Source: Scandinavium sp036495715
GTDB taxonomy: Bacteria > Pseudomonadota > Gammaproteobacteria > Enterobacterales > Enterobacteriaceae
Direction: 5' to 3'
Assembly: GCA_036495715.1 (NCBI GenBank)
Contig: DASXML010000087.1
Location: 1 to 64,000 of the forward strand
DNA: 64,000 nt
Shown here: positions 8,243 through 17,417 of the stretch, piece by piece
Position numbering within the stretch: position 1 is the first letter of the stretch
Layout: each line of letters starts with the position of its first letter
Position numbers and translations under genes: made by a program
Notes under the pieces: generated by a model
Told to the model about the DNA's origin: nothing
The model's input: the letters and a program-made list of their open reading frames with translations, nothing else
Databases searched by the model: none

Positions 8243-8620
8243 GATTTTTACCTCGTCGAATTTTTTATCGGGGCCTTCGTTTCGTGACCCTCATCACAAA
8301 ATCAAGTATACACTAATCACTGCAAAAATTAATACCAGGCTAATGATTGCACATGTAATTAAGTGTCAAAAACCGTCATTTTAATAACGTAAAAGCATTA
8401 AAAATGTCAGCCATGGGCGGCATGTGGTGTTTATTTTTAATAAAATTAGAGAGATAGAGCAATTTGATGATTTGTGCGATTTTGCTAATAACATTCACTG
8501 GATGATTACAATAAGGCAGTGAAACGCACTTAATGTTAAATAAAAGGGAGTTTTATGTAGCGCTTAGCTGAGATGGAAAAGAGAGAACGCTCTCCGGTCA
8601 GGAAACCGGAGAGAAGGGGA
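8243..8620. other. Intergenic region between argR and yhcN
   Basis: This 378-bp AT-rich gap holds the leftward yhcN promoter on its left side and the argR terminator at 8585-8613. Between about 8320 and 8560 I see no gene: the ATG after a GGGAG at 8550-8555 is followed at once by TAG. No conserved RNA was recognised. Confidence 0.55.
8585..8613 (-). terminator. argR terminator
   Basis: A perfect 9-bp stem CTCTCCGGT (8590-8598) / ACCGGAGAG (8605-8613) with a 6-nt loop lies just past the argR stop codon. On the minus strand it is followed by a CT-rich stretch rather than a pure T run. Confidence 0.75.
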
Positions 8621-9091
8621 TTAAAGCTCTTGTTCGAACAGGACCAGAATGGCTTCGTAGAGATCTTTAACGGTAAATCCACGCGCAGGCGTCGTGAAAA
8701 TGGTGTCATCCCCGGCGATACTGCCGAGGATCCCTTCCGCTTTACCTAAAGAGTCGAGAAGACGCGCAATCAGCTGCGCCGCACCAGGACTGGTGTGGAT
8801 AACCACCACCGCATCGTTATAGTCGATATCAAGCACCAGATTTTTAAGCGGGCTGGACGTCGTCGGCACACCGAGCTCTGCGGGCAAGCAGTAAACCATC
8901 TCCATTTTGGCGTTGCGAGTACGTACCGCGCCAAACTTTGTGAGCATGCGAGAGACTTTGGACTGATTGATGTTTTCGAAGCCCCCCTCCTGCAATGCCT
9001 GGACTATCTCTCCTTGAGAGCTGAATTTTTCTTCTTTTAGTAGCGATTTAAACGCTTTGACTAACTCTTCTTGTTTTGCAGAGCTTCGCAT
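8621..9091 (-). CDS. argR: Arginine repressor ArgR
   Basis: Arginine-dependent hexameric repressor of arginine biosynthesis, also an accessory factor in cer-type recombination in E. coli. The 156-residue protein has the E. coli length, with an N-terminal winged helix (residues about 1-70, including NINQSKVSRML) and a C-terminal oligomerisation and arginine-binding domain with GDDTIFTTPARGFT, where the two aspartates bind arginine. It is divergent from mdh, as in E. coli. ARG-box-like sites just upstream (9120-9155) indicate autoregulation. Confidence 0.97.
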   Translation of the reverse strand: MRSSAKQEELVKAFKSLLKEEKFSSQGEIVQALQEGGFENINQSKVSRMLTKFGAVRTRNAKMEMVYCLPAELGVPTTSSPLKNLVLDIDYNDAVVVIHTSPGAAQLIARLLDSLGKAEGILGSIAGDDTIFTTPARGFTVKDLYEAILVLFEQEL

Positions 9092-9119
9092 AAGTGACCC
9101 ATATCATGGCGGAAGAAAC

Positions 9120-9155
9120 AACATTATTATGCATATAGGTGAATTTTTATGCAAA
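9120..9155. promoter_or_regulatory. ARG-box pair upstream of argR
   Basis: The ArgR consensus is TGAAT-W4-ATTCA. The segment 9140-9153 (TGAATTTTTATGCA) differs at one position. A weaker box lies at 9120-9133 (AACATTATTATGCA), with its centre 20 bp away. Paired boxes about two helical turns apart are the normal ArgR operator layout, so this is a good candidate for autoregulation. Confidence 0.7.
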
Positions 9156-9506
9156 TTATCTGCCGTGATTAAGGCTGAAATAATGTTATGAAAGGGAACG
9201 ATTTTATCAAAAAACGTTATCGAGAAACATGCTTTCGTCACGCGTCGAAAATAACGGCAAAAGTAAATCGATTGTTATAAAAATGGTGTTGTTTTGGCAC
9301 TGTTGCCGGGTGTATTGTAACCAGCAGTCGACCGGTTACGCCGTCGCGGAGGCCATTCACTGGCGGTAAAGTGAGCGATGGCAACGCAATGCTGCGGGCA
9401 GCGCCGCATTCTTCAATTCTGCTTATTGTTATTGTTTTTCTTGTGAATTAAGGTTGCCCGCAATGGAGTTACGGTAGACAAAACTAACCATAATAAGGAG
9501 TTTAGG
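9156..9506. promoter_or_regulatory. mdh upstream region
   Basis: This is the rest of the 415-bp argR-mdh gap. It must contain the mdh promoter; a TTGTTATTG-rich stretch lies at 9424-9437 and a TAAGGAG ribosome binding site at 9495-9501. No gene was found and I could not assign individual CRP or ArcA sites with confidence. Confidence 0.5.
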
Positions 9507-10445
9507 ATGAAAGTCGCAGTCCTCGGCGCAGCTGGCGGTATCGGCCAGGCGCTTGCCCTACTACTTAAGACCCAACTGCCTTCAGGCTCAGAACTCTCCC
9601 TGTATGATATCGCTCCGGTGACCCCGGGCGTGGCGGTCGATCTCAGTCATATCCCTACCGCGGTGAAAATCAAAGGCTTCTCCGGCGAAGACGCAACCCC
9701 AGCACTGGAAGGCGCTGATGTGGTGCTGATTTCTGCAGGCGTCGCGCGCAAGCCGGGAATGGATCGTTCCGATCTGTTTAACGTCAACGCAGGTATCGTG
9801 AAAAATCTGGTGCAGCAAGTGGCAAAAACCTGCCCGAAAGCCTGCATCGGTATTATCACTAACCCGGTCAATACCACGGTAGCCATCGCCGCAGAAGTGC
9901 TGAAAAAAGCTGGCGTGTATGACAAAAACAAACTGTTTGGCGTGACCACGCTGGACATCATCCGCTCAAACACGTTTGTGGCGGAACTGAAAGGCAAACA
10001 GCCTACCGACATCGACGTGCCGGTTATTGGCGGCCACTCAGGCGTGACCATTCTGCCGTTGCTGTCGCAGATCCCTGGTGTAAGTTTCACCGAGCAAGAA
10101 GTTGCTGACCTGACTAAACGTATTCAGAACGCCGGTACCGAAGTGGTGGAAGCCAAGGCCGGTGGCGGTTCTGCAACGCTTTCTATGGGCCAGGCGGCTG
10201 CGCGTTTCGGCCTGTCACTGGTGCGTGCTCTGCAAGGCGAGAAAGGCGTAGTGGAATGTGCCTACGTCGAAGGCGACGGCCAACATGCTCGTTTCTTCTC
10301 ACAGCCGCTGTTGTTGGGTAAAAATGGTGTTGAAGAGCGCCAGTCTATCGGCAAACTGAGTGCTTACGAGCAGCAGTCGCTGGAAGGCATGCTGGATACA
10401 CTGAAGAAAGATATCGTGCTGGGCGAAGAGTTCGTTAACAAATAA
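9507..10445 (+). CDS. mdh: Malate dehydrogenase
   Basis: NAD-dependent TCA-cycle enzyme interconverting malate and oxaloacetate, cytoplasmic. The 312-residue protein has the E. coli length. The N-terminal Rossmann motif is GAAGGIGQALA, substrate arginines are in VARKPGMDRSD, and the catalytic histidine is in VIGGHSGVT near residue 177. A TAAGGAG ribosome binding site precedes the ATG. It is a single-gene unit divergent from argR and convergent with degS. Confidence 0.99.
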   Translation: MKVAVLGAAGGIGQALALLLKTQLPSGSELSLYDIAPVTPGVAVDLSHIPTAVKIKGFSGEDATPALEGADVVLISAGVARKPGMDRSDLFNVNAGIVKNLVQQVAKTCPKACIGIITNPVNTTVAIAAEVLKKAGVYDKNKLFGVTTLDIIRSNTFVAELKGKQPTDIDVPVIGGHSGVTILPLLSQIPGVSFTEQEVADLTKRIQNAGTEVVEAKAGGGSATLSMGQAAARFGLSLVRALQGEKGVVECAYVEGDGQHARFFSQPLLLGKNGVEERQSIGKLSAYEQQSLEGMLDTLKKDIVLGEEFVNK

Positions 10446-10462
10446 ACGCATCACCAGAAACG

Positions 10463-10490
10463 AAAACCGGAGCAGAGGCTCCGGTTTTTT
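10463..10490. terminator. Bidirectional mdh/degS terminator
   Basis: Stem ACCGGAGC / GCTCCGGT flanked by an A run and a T run, between the convergent mdh and degS genes. Confidence 0.92.
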
Positions 10491-10505
10491 TATGTCTGCT
10501 AGTCA

Positions 10506-11564
10506 TCAGTTAGTGGCAGGGTATTCCTGAATGGTCACTTTCAGCGACAGCTTCTTATCGTCACGCATTACGACCACCGGAATTTCTGAACCCGGGCGGA
10601 TTTCGGCCACCTGGTCCATAGTTTCCAGCGCGGAGACCGCGGGCTTGTCGTTCACCGTAACAATCACATCATTAACCTGAATCCCTGCCTGGGCCGCCGG
10701 ACCACCTGATGCAACTTCATTCACCACAATGCCCTGAATCTGATCCATCGCGCCGCCCTGTGTATGCAGAGGGGCAATTTCGCGGCCGCTGATGCCGATA
10801 TAGCCACGGATCACCCGGCCATCACGAATCAGCTTATCCATAATTTTGTTCGCCAGCTGGAAAGGAATCGCAAAGCCAATACCTTCCGGCGTTTCACCAT
10901 CATTACTTTTATCAAAGGAAAGGGTGTTAATCCCCATCAACTCGCCGAGGGAATTCACCAGCGCGCCACCGGAGTTGCCGTGGTTAATCGAGGCGTCTGT
11001 TTGCAGGAAATTCTGACGGCCTGATGGGTTCAGACCGATACGACCCGTGGCGCTGATAATCCCCTGGGTAATTGTTTGCCCGAGGTTGTAAGGGTTACCG
11101 ATGGCCAATACCACATCGCCAATATGCGGTGTGCGTTTACGGTTGATAGGAATAACCGGCAGTCCACCGCTGGCGGTGATTTTCAGTACCGCGAGATCGG
11201 TGAGCGTATCGGACCCGACCAACAGCGCTTCAAACACGCGCCCGTCCTGAAGTGCGACGATGATTTGATCGGCATCGTTGATCACATGTTTGTTGGTAAT
11301 GATGTAGCCGCGCTCGTCCATGATAACCCCGGAGCCAAGCGTCAGCATGTTACGACTGGTGTTATTCAGGGCTCGGTTATAGACGTTGACGACGGCGGGT
11401 GCGGCACGTTTGACGGCCTGGTTATAGCTGACAGGCGACTCATCAGTGCTGTCATAATGCGCTGATGAAATAGGGTTAAATTGCCGCAATGACGGCAGAA
11501 CGGCCAGCAAAATGCCACCGACGATACATCCGATTGCGACTGAACGTAAGAGCTTTACAAGCAT
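10506..11564 (-). CDS. degS: Inner-membrane serine endoprotease DegS
   Basis: Periplasmic protease anchored in the inner membrane that cuts anti-sigma factor RseA when unfolded outer-membrane protein tails bind its PDZ domain, so starting the sigma-E response. The 352-residue protein has one N-terminal transmembrane anchor (residues about 5-25), a trypsin-like domain with histidine in TNKHVI (about 93), aspartate in LTDLAVLKI (about 123) and serine in GNSGGAL (about 198), and one PDZ domain. It is three residues shorter than E. coli DegS because of a small gap before TLGSGV. The open frame extends 14 codons upstream; MLVKLLRS is the family start. It lies 88 bp downstream of degQ on the same strand. 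Confidence 0.97.
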   Translation of the reverse strand: MLVKLLRSVAIGCIVGGILLAVLPSLRQFNPISSAHYDSTDESPVSYNQAVKRAAPAVVNVYNRALNNTSRNMLTLGSGVIMDERGYIITNKHVINDADQIIVALQDGRVFEALLVGSDTLTDLAVLKITASGGLPVIPINRKRTPHIGDVVLAIGNPYNLGQTITQGIISATGRIGLNPSGRQNFLQTDASINHGNSGGALVNSLGELMGINTLSFDKSNDGETPEGIGFAIPFQLANKIMDKLIRDGRVIRGYIGISGREIAPLHTQGGAMDQIQGIVVNEVASGGPAAQAGIQVNDVIVTVNDKPAVSALETMDQVAEIRPGSEIPVVVMRDDKKLSLKVTIQEYPATN

Positions 11565-11616
11565 GATGCGATTATCACAGGTAAGGAAACGGGTGAAGCA
11601 TATCACGAGTTATGCG

Positions 11617-11641
11617 GACATCACACGCAGGCGATGTCCGC
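11617..11641. repeat. Hairpin in the degQ-degS intergenic region
   Basis: A perfect inverted repeat of 9-bp arms (GCGGACATC / GATGTCCGC) lies between the degQ stop and the degS start. No T tract follows on the minus strand, so it may stabilise the degQ mRNA end or attenuate rather than terminate. Confidence 0.6.
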
Positions 11642-11652
11642 CGTCATTTCGC

Positions 11653-13026
11653 TTAACGCAACAGAAGATAGATACTCTCATTTCCGCGCATCACGTTGAG
11701 CGCGATAATGGCCGGTTTGGTTTCTAACACTTTGCGCATCTCGGCGATGGATTGCACGCGCTGACGGTTGATGCCGATAATCACATCATCTTTATGCAAA
11801 CCGACCTGTGCCGCCGTGCTGCCTTTTTCGACATCATCCAGCACAATGCCTTTAGTACCGTCTTTCATCTGACCGTCGCTCAGCGACGCGCCTTGCAATG
11901 CCGGGGTGATCAGTTCAGCGCTGGCGGTGGAAGAGGTGCTTTTATCCAGCGTCACTTCGACACTGAGCGGCTTGCCGTCGCGCAGCAGACCCAGTTTCAC
12001 TTTCGTGCCGGGTTCTGTTGTTGCGATTCGTGAGCGCAGCTCCGAGAAGCTGGTGAGCGGTTTGTCATTCAGACTCACAATCACATCGCCTGCTTTCACA
12101 CCCGCTTTCGCCGAGCCAGAATTTGGCAGTACTTCGCTGATAAACGCCCCGCGTTGAATATTCAGGTTGAACGCTTTGGCGATATCCGCCGTCATCTCCA
12201 TGCCTTTGATACCCAGCAAGCCACGTTTAATCTCACCAAACTGAATCAACTGTTTGGCAAGCGTAATCGCCATGTTGCTCGGAATGGCAAAGCCAATCCC
12301 AATACTGCCGCCGCTCGGTGCAAGAATGGCGGTGTTGATACCGACCAGTTCACCGTTGAGGTTCAGCAACGCACCGCCCGAGTTGCCCCGGTTAATGGAG
12401 GCATCGGTTTGGATAAAGTTTTCCAGCCCTTCGAGATTCAGACCACTGCGGCCCAGTGCGGAAATAATGCCCGAGGTGGCGGTTTGCCCGAGTCCAAATG
12501 GGTTACCGACCGCAACGGCGAAATCCCCGACGCGAAGTTTATCGGAATCGGCGACGGCGATTTGGGTTAAGTGATCGGGCTTTTGTATTTGCAACAGGGC
12601 GATATCGCTCTGATCGTCGCTGCCGACCAGTTTGGCATCAAACTCACGACCATCGTTGAGCTGCACGCTGATTTTCTGCGCCTGACTAACCACGTGGTTG
12701 TTGGTGAGTACATACCCTTTCGCGGCGTCGATAATTACACCCGAACCCAGCCCCTCAAACGGCTGAGGCTGCTCATTCGGCGCATCATCGCCAAAATATT
12801 TCTTTAACTCTTCCGGAACCTGTCCGCGCTGGCCGGGTGAGGATGTGCCCTCGACCTGAACGCTCACCACGGCAGGCAGCACTTTCTCCAGCATCGGGGC
12901 GAGGCTCGGCAATTGACCTTGACCGGGCATTACGGCAGGTAGAGACGCAGACACCGGCGTCGCGACGCCAAGAGATAACCCAACACTTAACGCTAACGCA
13001 CTTAATAATAAGGTTTGTTTCTTCAT
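11653..13026 (-). CDS. degQ: Periplasmic serine protease DegQ
   Basis: HtrA-family protease and chaperone of the periplasm. The 457-residue protein has a signal peptide of about 27 residues ending PVSA, a protease domain with the catalytic residues in LTNNHVV, SDIALLQI and GNSGGALLNL, and two PDZ domains over roughly residues 280-457. It has the DegQ rather than DegP form: the linker after the signal peptide is short and the LA loop is reduced. It lies upstream of degS in the E. coli order. Confidence 0.97.
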   Translation of the reverse strand: MKKQTLLLSALALSVGLSLGVATPVSASLPAVMPGQGQLPSLAPMLEKVLPAVVSVQVEGTSSPGQRGQVPEELKKYFGDDAPNEQPQPFEGLGSGVIIDAAKGYVLTNNHVVSQAQKISVQLNDGREFDAKLVGSDDQSDIALLQIQKPDHLTQIAVADSDKLRVGDFAVAVGNPFGLGQTATSGIISALGRSGLNLEGLENFIQTDASINRGNSGGALLNLNGELVGINTAILAPSGGSIGIGFAIPSNMAITLAKQLIQFGEIKRGLLGIKGMEMTADIAKAFNLNIQRGAFISEVLPNSGSAKAGVKAGDVIVSLNDKPLTSFSELRSRIATTEPGTKVKLGLLRDGKPLSVEVTLDKSTSSTASAELITPALQGASLSDGQMKDGTKGIVLDDVEKGSTAAQVGLHKDDVIIGINRQRVQSIAEMRKVLETKPAIIALNVMRGNESIYLLLR

Positions 13027-13153
13027 TGATGCTGGCTCTCATGACCTGAGGAATGTGAGAAAAGTACGCCCATAAACAGTCCGATGTTATTGAATTTTCG
13101 GACGTCTAACAATGAGGTGATGATTAAATAGTAGCTGGGTTAGGCCGGAAGTG

Positions 13154-13177
13154 ACGGGCGCAGCGGCTGCGCCCGTA
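13154..13177. repeat. GC-rich hairpin downstream of zapG
   Basis: ACGGGCGCA / TGCGCCCGT with a 5-nt loop lies just beyond the zapG stop. The adjacent A/T run is on the gene-proximal side for the minus strand, so it is not a canonical terminator in that direction. Confidence 0.5.
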
Positions 13178-13188
13178 AAAAAGAGGAA

Positions 13189-13587
13189 TTAATCGCGTTT
13201 AGCGGCGCTGCGAAGCAGGCCAGATGCACCATCAGAATAATCACGTGGCATTTGGACTGGCGCTTGATCGTTGCTGGCTTCGGATTCAGCCAGGCGATTG
13301 CGGAACGGATTCTCTTCAGCGCTCATTTCCGGCAGCAGGCTGCTGGAGCTTTTCGCCATGTGCTGATACAGCTGACGATAATCATGGGCCATGTTGTCGA
13401 GCAACTCCGCGCTCTGGGCAAAGTGATTGACCAACTCTTCACGATAATCGTCCAGCTCGGCTTTGTTTTTTTCCAGCTCGTACTGCAAGGCCTGCTGTTG
13501 ACGTAATTTGCGGTTACCAAATCGCATAGCGACGGCGCCAATGATGAGACCGACGACTAAACCAATTAGCGCATATTCCCAGGTCAT
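13189..13587 (-). CDS. zapG: Cell division/envelope protein ZapG (YhcB)
   Basis: Inner-membrane protein of the DUF1043 family, linked in E. coli to the divisome and envelope biogenesis. The 132-residue product has one N-terminal transmembrane segment (YALIGLVVGLIIGAVAM), then a predicted coiled coil over about residues 25-85 and a polar tail. The start at 13587 gives the E. coli N-terminus MTWEYALIGLVVG and follows a GGGAGAAG ribosome binding site; the frame is open 13 codons further. It is divergent from zapE. Confidence 0.95.
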   Translation of the reverse strand: MTWEYALIGLVVGLIIGAVAMRFGNRKLRQQQALQYELEKNKAELDDYREELVNHFAQSAELLDNMAHDYRQLYQHMAKSSSSLLPEMSAEENPFRNRLAESEASNDQAPVQMPRDYSDGASGLLRSAAKRD

Positions 13588-13776
13588 GAACTTCTCCCGT
13601 TGTTTTGTGGTTCCGTAGGGTGGCAATAAGGCTCCTCGCCAGCGCCCGATATTGCCACTATAACCGCTATTTCCTTAGAAGTGGAATCCTGCCGTGTCAT
13701 CGCGTACTGTAGAACGGCCTTTTTTTCGATAACCGTGAACTGCTGCACGTCGATTTTCAGGAAATAACAATAGCTT

Positions 13777-14901
13777 ATGCAAAGCATGACCCCCACATCG
13801 CGATATCTTCAGGCCCTCGACGAGGGCAGCCATCAGCCCGATAATGTTCAGCGTGAGGCCGTCGCCCGGCTGGACATTATCTATCAAGAACTGACAACGC
13901 TTCCGATGACAGCACCCGCCAGAGGCGGACTGCGGGCCAAATTCGGCAAGCTGTTAGGCAAACATGAACCCACAGCTTGCACACCGGCGCGAGGCTTATA
14001 TATGTGGGGTGGCGTAGGGCGAGGAAAAACCTGGCTGATGGACATGTTTTACCAAAGTCTGCCGGGCGAGCGTAAGCAGCGTCTGCATTTCCATCGTTTT
14101 ATGCTGCGCGTGCATGAAGAACTGACGGCGTTGCAGGGGCACAGCGATCCGCTGGAAATTGTCGCTGACCGTTTTAAATCAGAAACGGATGTCTTGTGTT
14201 TCGACGAGTTTTTTGTCTCAGACATTACCGATGCCATGCTGCTCGGTGGCTTGATGAAAGCGCTGTTTGCTCGCGGAATAACGCTGGTGGCGACCTCCAA
14301 CATTCCACCCGATGATTTGTATCGTAACGGCCTGCAACGTGCACGTTTCCTTCCTGCAATCGACGCGATTAAAGAGCACTGCGACATCATGAATGTCGAT
14401 GCGGGTATTGATTATCGTCTGCGTACCTTGACCCAGGCGCATTTATGGTTGTCGCCGCTCAACGAAGAAACGCGCCAGCAAATGGATAAACTGTGGCTGG
14501 CGTTAGCCGGTACGAAGCGCGAACAGACGCCGGTGCTGGATATTAATCATCGTCAACTGCCGACAATGGGGGCTGAAAATCAGACCCTTGCCGTTTCCTT
14601 CGTGACGCTGTGTGTGGATGCCCGCAGCCAGCATGATTACATTGCGTTATCGCGTCTGTTCCACACCGTGATGTTGTTTGATGTACCGGTCATGACGGTG
14701 CTGATGGAAAGCGAAGCGCGACGCTTCATTGCGCTGGTGGATGAGTTTTATGAGCGACACGTGAAACTGGTGGTCAGCGCAGAAGTGGCGTTGTACGACA
14801 TCTATAAAGGTGAGCGCCTGAAATTTGAATTCCAGCGCTGTCTTTCCCGCCTACAGGAAATGCAGAGTGAAGAATATTTAAAACGTGCTCACATGCCCTG
14901 A
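13777..14901 (+). CDS. zapE: Cell division ATPase ZapE (YhcM)
   Basis: AFG1-like ATPase that associates with the FtsZ ring in E. coli. The 374-residue protein has a Walker A motif GGVGRGKT after RGLYMW, a Walker B-type segment VLCFDEFFVSD and a sensor-like ATSNIPP. Length is close to the E. coli 375. The N-terminal 60 residues are the least conserved part. It is divergent from zapG across 189 bp, and upstream of rplM-rpsI, which have their own promoter. Confidence 0.96.
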   Translation: MQSMTPTSRYLQALDEGSHQPDNVQREAVARLDIIYQELTTLPMTAPARGGLRAKFGKLLGKHEPTACTPARGLYMWGGVGRGKTWLMDMFYQSLPGERKQRLHFHRFMLRVHEELTALQGHSDPLEIVADRFKSETDVLCFDEFFVSDITDAMLLGGLMKALFARGITLVATSNIPPDDLYRNGLQRARFLPAIDAIKEHCDIMNVDAGIDYRLRTLTQAHLWLSPLNEETRQQMDKLWLALAGTKREQTPVLDINHRQLPTMGAENQTLAVSFVTLCVDARSQHDYIALSRLFHTVMLFDVPVMTVLMESEARRFIALVDEFYERHVKLVVSAEVALYDIYKGERLKFEFQRCLSRLQEMQSEEYLKRAHMP

Positions 14902-14952
14902 AAAACACTCGCCAAATCACATTTAGGGGTCGATCTTTGACCGCGACTTCTC

Positions 14953-14958
14953 TATAAT
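14953..14958 (+). promoter_or_regulatory. -10 element of the rplM-rpsI promoter
   Basis: TATAAT at 14953-14958 is followed by the likely start region TTGCGACC. A TTGACC at 14937-14942 is only 10 nt upstream, too close for a standard -35. The leader to the ATG at 15121 is about 155 nt, long enough for translational autoregulation by L13. Confidence 0.55.
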
Positions 14959-15120
14959 CTTGCGACCCCACGTTACGAGAAGGTTTTTTTCCCAAAACTT
15001 TCTATGTGCTGGCATAGGCTATTCGAAGGGGTAGGTTTGCCGGACTTTGTCGTGTGAGCCTCAACTTTTAAACGTTTGGGTGTTCACCAACGTGTAACTT
15101 ATTATTTGGGTAAGCTTTTA

Positions 15121-15549
15121 ATGAAAACTTTTACAGCTAAACCAGAAACCGTACAGCGCGACTGGTATGTTGTTGACGCGACCGGTAAAACTCTGGGTCG
15201 TCTGGCTTCCGAACTGGCTCGTCGCCTGCGCGGTAAGCACAAAGCGGAATACACCCCGCACGTAGATACTGGTGATTACATCATCGTTCTGAACGCAGAA
15301 AAAGTTGCTGTAACCGGCAACAAGCGTGAAGACAAGGTGTACTACCACCACACCGGCCACATCGGCGGTATTAAACAAGCGACCTTTGAAGAGATGATTG
15401 CCCGCCGTCCTGAGCGTGTGATTGAAATCGCGGTTAAAGGCATGCTGCCAAAAGGCCCGCTGGGTCGTGCTATGTACCGTAAACTGAAAGTTTACGCAGG
15501 TAACGAGCACAACCACGCGGCACAGCAACCGCAAGTTCTTGACATCTAA
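15121..15549 (+). CDS. rplM: 50S ribosomal protein L13
   Basis: Large-subunit ribosomal protein, 142 residues, identical in length to E. coli. It begins MKTFTAKPETVQRDWYVVDA and contains the signature around LPKGPLGRAMYRKLKVYAG. The open frame extends 15 codons upstream, but MKTF is the family start. It is the first gene of the rplM-rpsI operon; rpsI follows after 15 bp. Confidence 0.99.
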   Translation: MKTFTAKPETVQRDWYVVDATGKTLGRLASELARRLRGKHKAEYTPHVDTGDYIIVLNAEKVAVTGNKREDKVYYHHTGHIGGIKQATFEEMIARRPERVIEIAVKGMLPKGPLGRAMYRKLKVYAGNEHNHAAQQPQVLDI

Positions 15550-15564
15550 TCGGGATTATAGGCA

Positions 15565-15957
15565 ATGGCTGAAAATCAATACTACGGCACTGGTCGCCGC
15601 AAAAGTTCCGCAGCTCGCGTGTTTATCAAACCGGGCAGCGGCAAAATCGTAATCAACCAACGTTCTCTGGAACAGTACTTCGGTCGTGAAACTGCCCGCA
15701 TGGTAGTTCGTCAGCCGCTTGAACTGGTTGATATGGTTGAGAAATTCGATCTGTACATCACCGTTAAAGGTGGTGGTACTTCTGGTCAGGCTGGTGCGAT
15801 CCGTCACGGTATCACCCGCGCTCTGATGGAGTACGACGAGTCCCTGCGTGGCGAACTGCGTAAAGCTGGTTTCGTTACTCGTGATGCTCGTGAAGTTGAA
15901 CGTAAGAAAGTCGGCCTGCGTAAAGCACGTCGTCGTCCTCAGTTCTCCAAACGTTAA
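15565..15957 (+). CDS. rpsI: 30S ribosomal protein S9
   Basis: Small-subunit ribosomal protein, 130 residues as in E. coli. It contains GRRKSSAARVFIKPGSGKI and ends in the conserved basic tail ARRRPQFSKR, which reaches the P-site tRNA. It is the second gene of the operon, followed by a strong terminator. Confidence 0.99.
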   Translation: MAENQYYGTGRRKSSAARVFIKPGSGKIVINQRSLEQYFGRETARMVVRQPLELVDMVEKFDLYITVKGGGTSGQAGAIRHGITRALMEYDESLRGELRKAGFVTRDAREVERKKVGLRKARRRPQFSKR

Positions 15958-15987
15958 TTGGTTTCTGCTTACGCAGAACAATTGGCG

Positions 15988-16013
15988 AAAAACCCGCTTC
16001 GGCGGGTTTTTTT
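15988..16013 (+). terminator. rplM-rpsI terminator
   Basis: AAAAACCCGC / GCGGG with a TTC-type tight loop followed by seven T residues; a canonical intrinsic terminator. The rest of 15958-16275 holds the sspA promoter region and no gene. Confidence 0.93.
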
Positions 16014-16275
16014 ATGGATAAAACAGGCGTTATCCACAAGCTCTGTCTCTCTTTTCGCTCCTTTTTCAGCATTTCCAGAATCGCCTCACCACAAAGCCTG
16101 CAAAATCTGGTAAACTATCATCCAATTTTCTGCCCAAATGCGGGCGATTGTTCATTTTTTGTTTTTGTTCTTGAACAGGAATGTCGTTCGACGCTTGCGG
16201 GACTCTACAAACTGGCCGGTCACAATGTCGTGGCAGGTAGCAGTACAAAAATTCTGAATATACCTGGAGGTTTTC

Positions 16276-16914
16276 ATGGCTGTCGCTGCCAACAAACGTT
16301 CGGTAATGACGCTGTTTTCTGGTCCTACTGACATCTATAGCCATCAGGTCCGCATTGTGCTGGCTGAAAAGGGTGTCAGTTTTGAAATTGAGCTCGTGGA
16401 AAAGGACAATCCACCTCAGGATCTGATTGACCTCAACCCGAATCAAAGCGTCCCGACACTGGTAGATCGCGAGCTGACCCTTTGGGAATCTCGCATCATT
16501 ATGGAATATCTGGATGAGCGTTTCCCTCATCCGCCGCTGATGCCGGTTTACCCGGTTGCTCGCGGTGAAAGCCGTCTGTACATGCAGCGTATCGAGAAAG
16601 ACTGGTACACGCTGATGCACACCGTGATGAACGGTTCCGCTGCGCAGGCTGATGCAGCCCGCAAACAGCTGCGTGAAGAGCTGCTGGCTATTGCACCGGT
16701 ATTCACTCAGAAGCCGTACTTCCTGAGCGATGAGTTCAGCCTGGTTGATTGCTATCTGGCACCGCTGTTATGGCGTCTGCCGGTGATGGGCATCGAACTG
16801 GTCGGTGCCGGTTCTAAAGAGATGAAAGGGTATATGACTCGCGTATTTGAGCGCGATTCTTTCCTCGCTTCCTTAACTGAACCTGAGCGTGAAATGCGCA
16901 TGGGTCGGGGCTAA
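16276..16914 (+). CDS. sspA: Stringent starvation protein A
   Basis: RNA polymerase-associated protein with a glutathione S-transferase fold, needed in E. coli for stationary-phase acid tolerance through lowered H-NS. The 212-residue product has an N-terminal thioredoxin-like domain (TLFSGPTDIYSHQVRIVLAEKGV) and a helical C-terminal domain with the PHPPLMPVYPVARGESR segment. Length equals that of E. coli. A CCTGGAGG ribosome binding site precedes the ATG. It forms an operon with sspB, 4 bp downstream. Confidence 0.97.
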   Translation: MAVAANKRSVMTLFSGPTDIYSHQVRIVLAEKGVSFEIELVEKDNPPQDLIDLNPNQSVPTLVDRELTLWESRIIMEYLDERFPHPPLMPVYPVARGESRLYMQRIEKDWYTLMHTVMNGSAAQADAARKQLREELLAIAPVFTQKPYFLSDEFSLVDCYLAPLLWRLPVMGIELVGAGSKEMKGYMTRVFERDSFLASLTEPEREMRMGRG

Positions 16915-16918
16915 CTGA

Positions 16919-17413
16919 ATGGATGTGTCACAGCTGACACCACGCCGTCCTTATCTGCTGCGGGCATTCTATGAATGGCTGCTGGATAACCAGCTGACGC
17001 CACATCTGGTTGTTGATGTGACGTTGCCGGGCGTTCGTGTACCGATGGAGTACGCGCGTGACGGTCAAATCGTACTGAACATTGCACCGCGTGCGGTGGG
17101 AAATCTGGAGCTGTCGAACGACGACGTGCGCTTTAACGCGCGCTTCGGCGGCGTACCGCGTCAGGTTGAAGTTCCGCTGGCCGCCGTGCTGGCTATCTAT
17201 GCCCGTGAAAACGGTGCAGGGACAATGTTCGAGCCGGAAGCGGCGTACGATGAGGACGGTGCCCACGCCAATGATGACGCGGGGATCGGTGCTGAAAACG
17301 AAACTGTGATGTCGGTTATCGATGGCGACAAGCCAGACAGCGATGACGACAACGATCCAGACGATACGCCGCCACCGCGCGGTGGTCGTCCAGCGCTTCG
17401 CGTAGTGAAATAA
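16919..17413 (+). CDS. sspB: ClpXP protease specificity-enhancing factor SspB
   Basis: Adaptor that delivers ssrA-tagged and other substrates to ClpXP. The 164-residue protein has a folded substrate-binding domain (about residues 1-110), a long acidic flexible linker rich in D and N, and the ClpX-binding tail GRPALRVVK. It follows sspA by 4 bp, so the two are probably translationally coupled. Confidence 0.97.
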   Translation: MDVSQLTPRRPYLLRAFYEWLLDNQLTPHLVVDVTLPGVRVPMEYARDGQIVLNIAPRAVGNLELSNDDVRFNARFGGVPRQVEVPLAAVLAIYARENGAGTMFEPEAAYDEDGAHANDDAGIGAENETVMSVIDGDKPDSDDDNDPDDTPPPRGGRPALRVVK

Positions 17414-17417
17414 ATCC

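Noticed and set aside
13154..13177. GC hairpin as zapG terminator
   Set aside because: The A/T run lies on the wrong side for the minus strand; kept only as a repeat.
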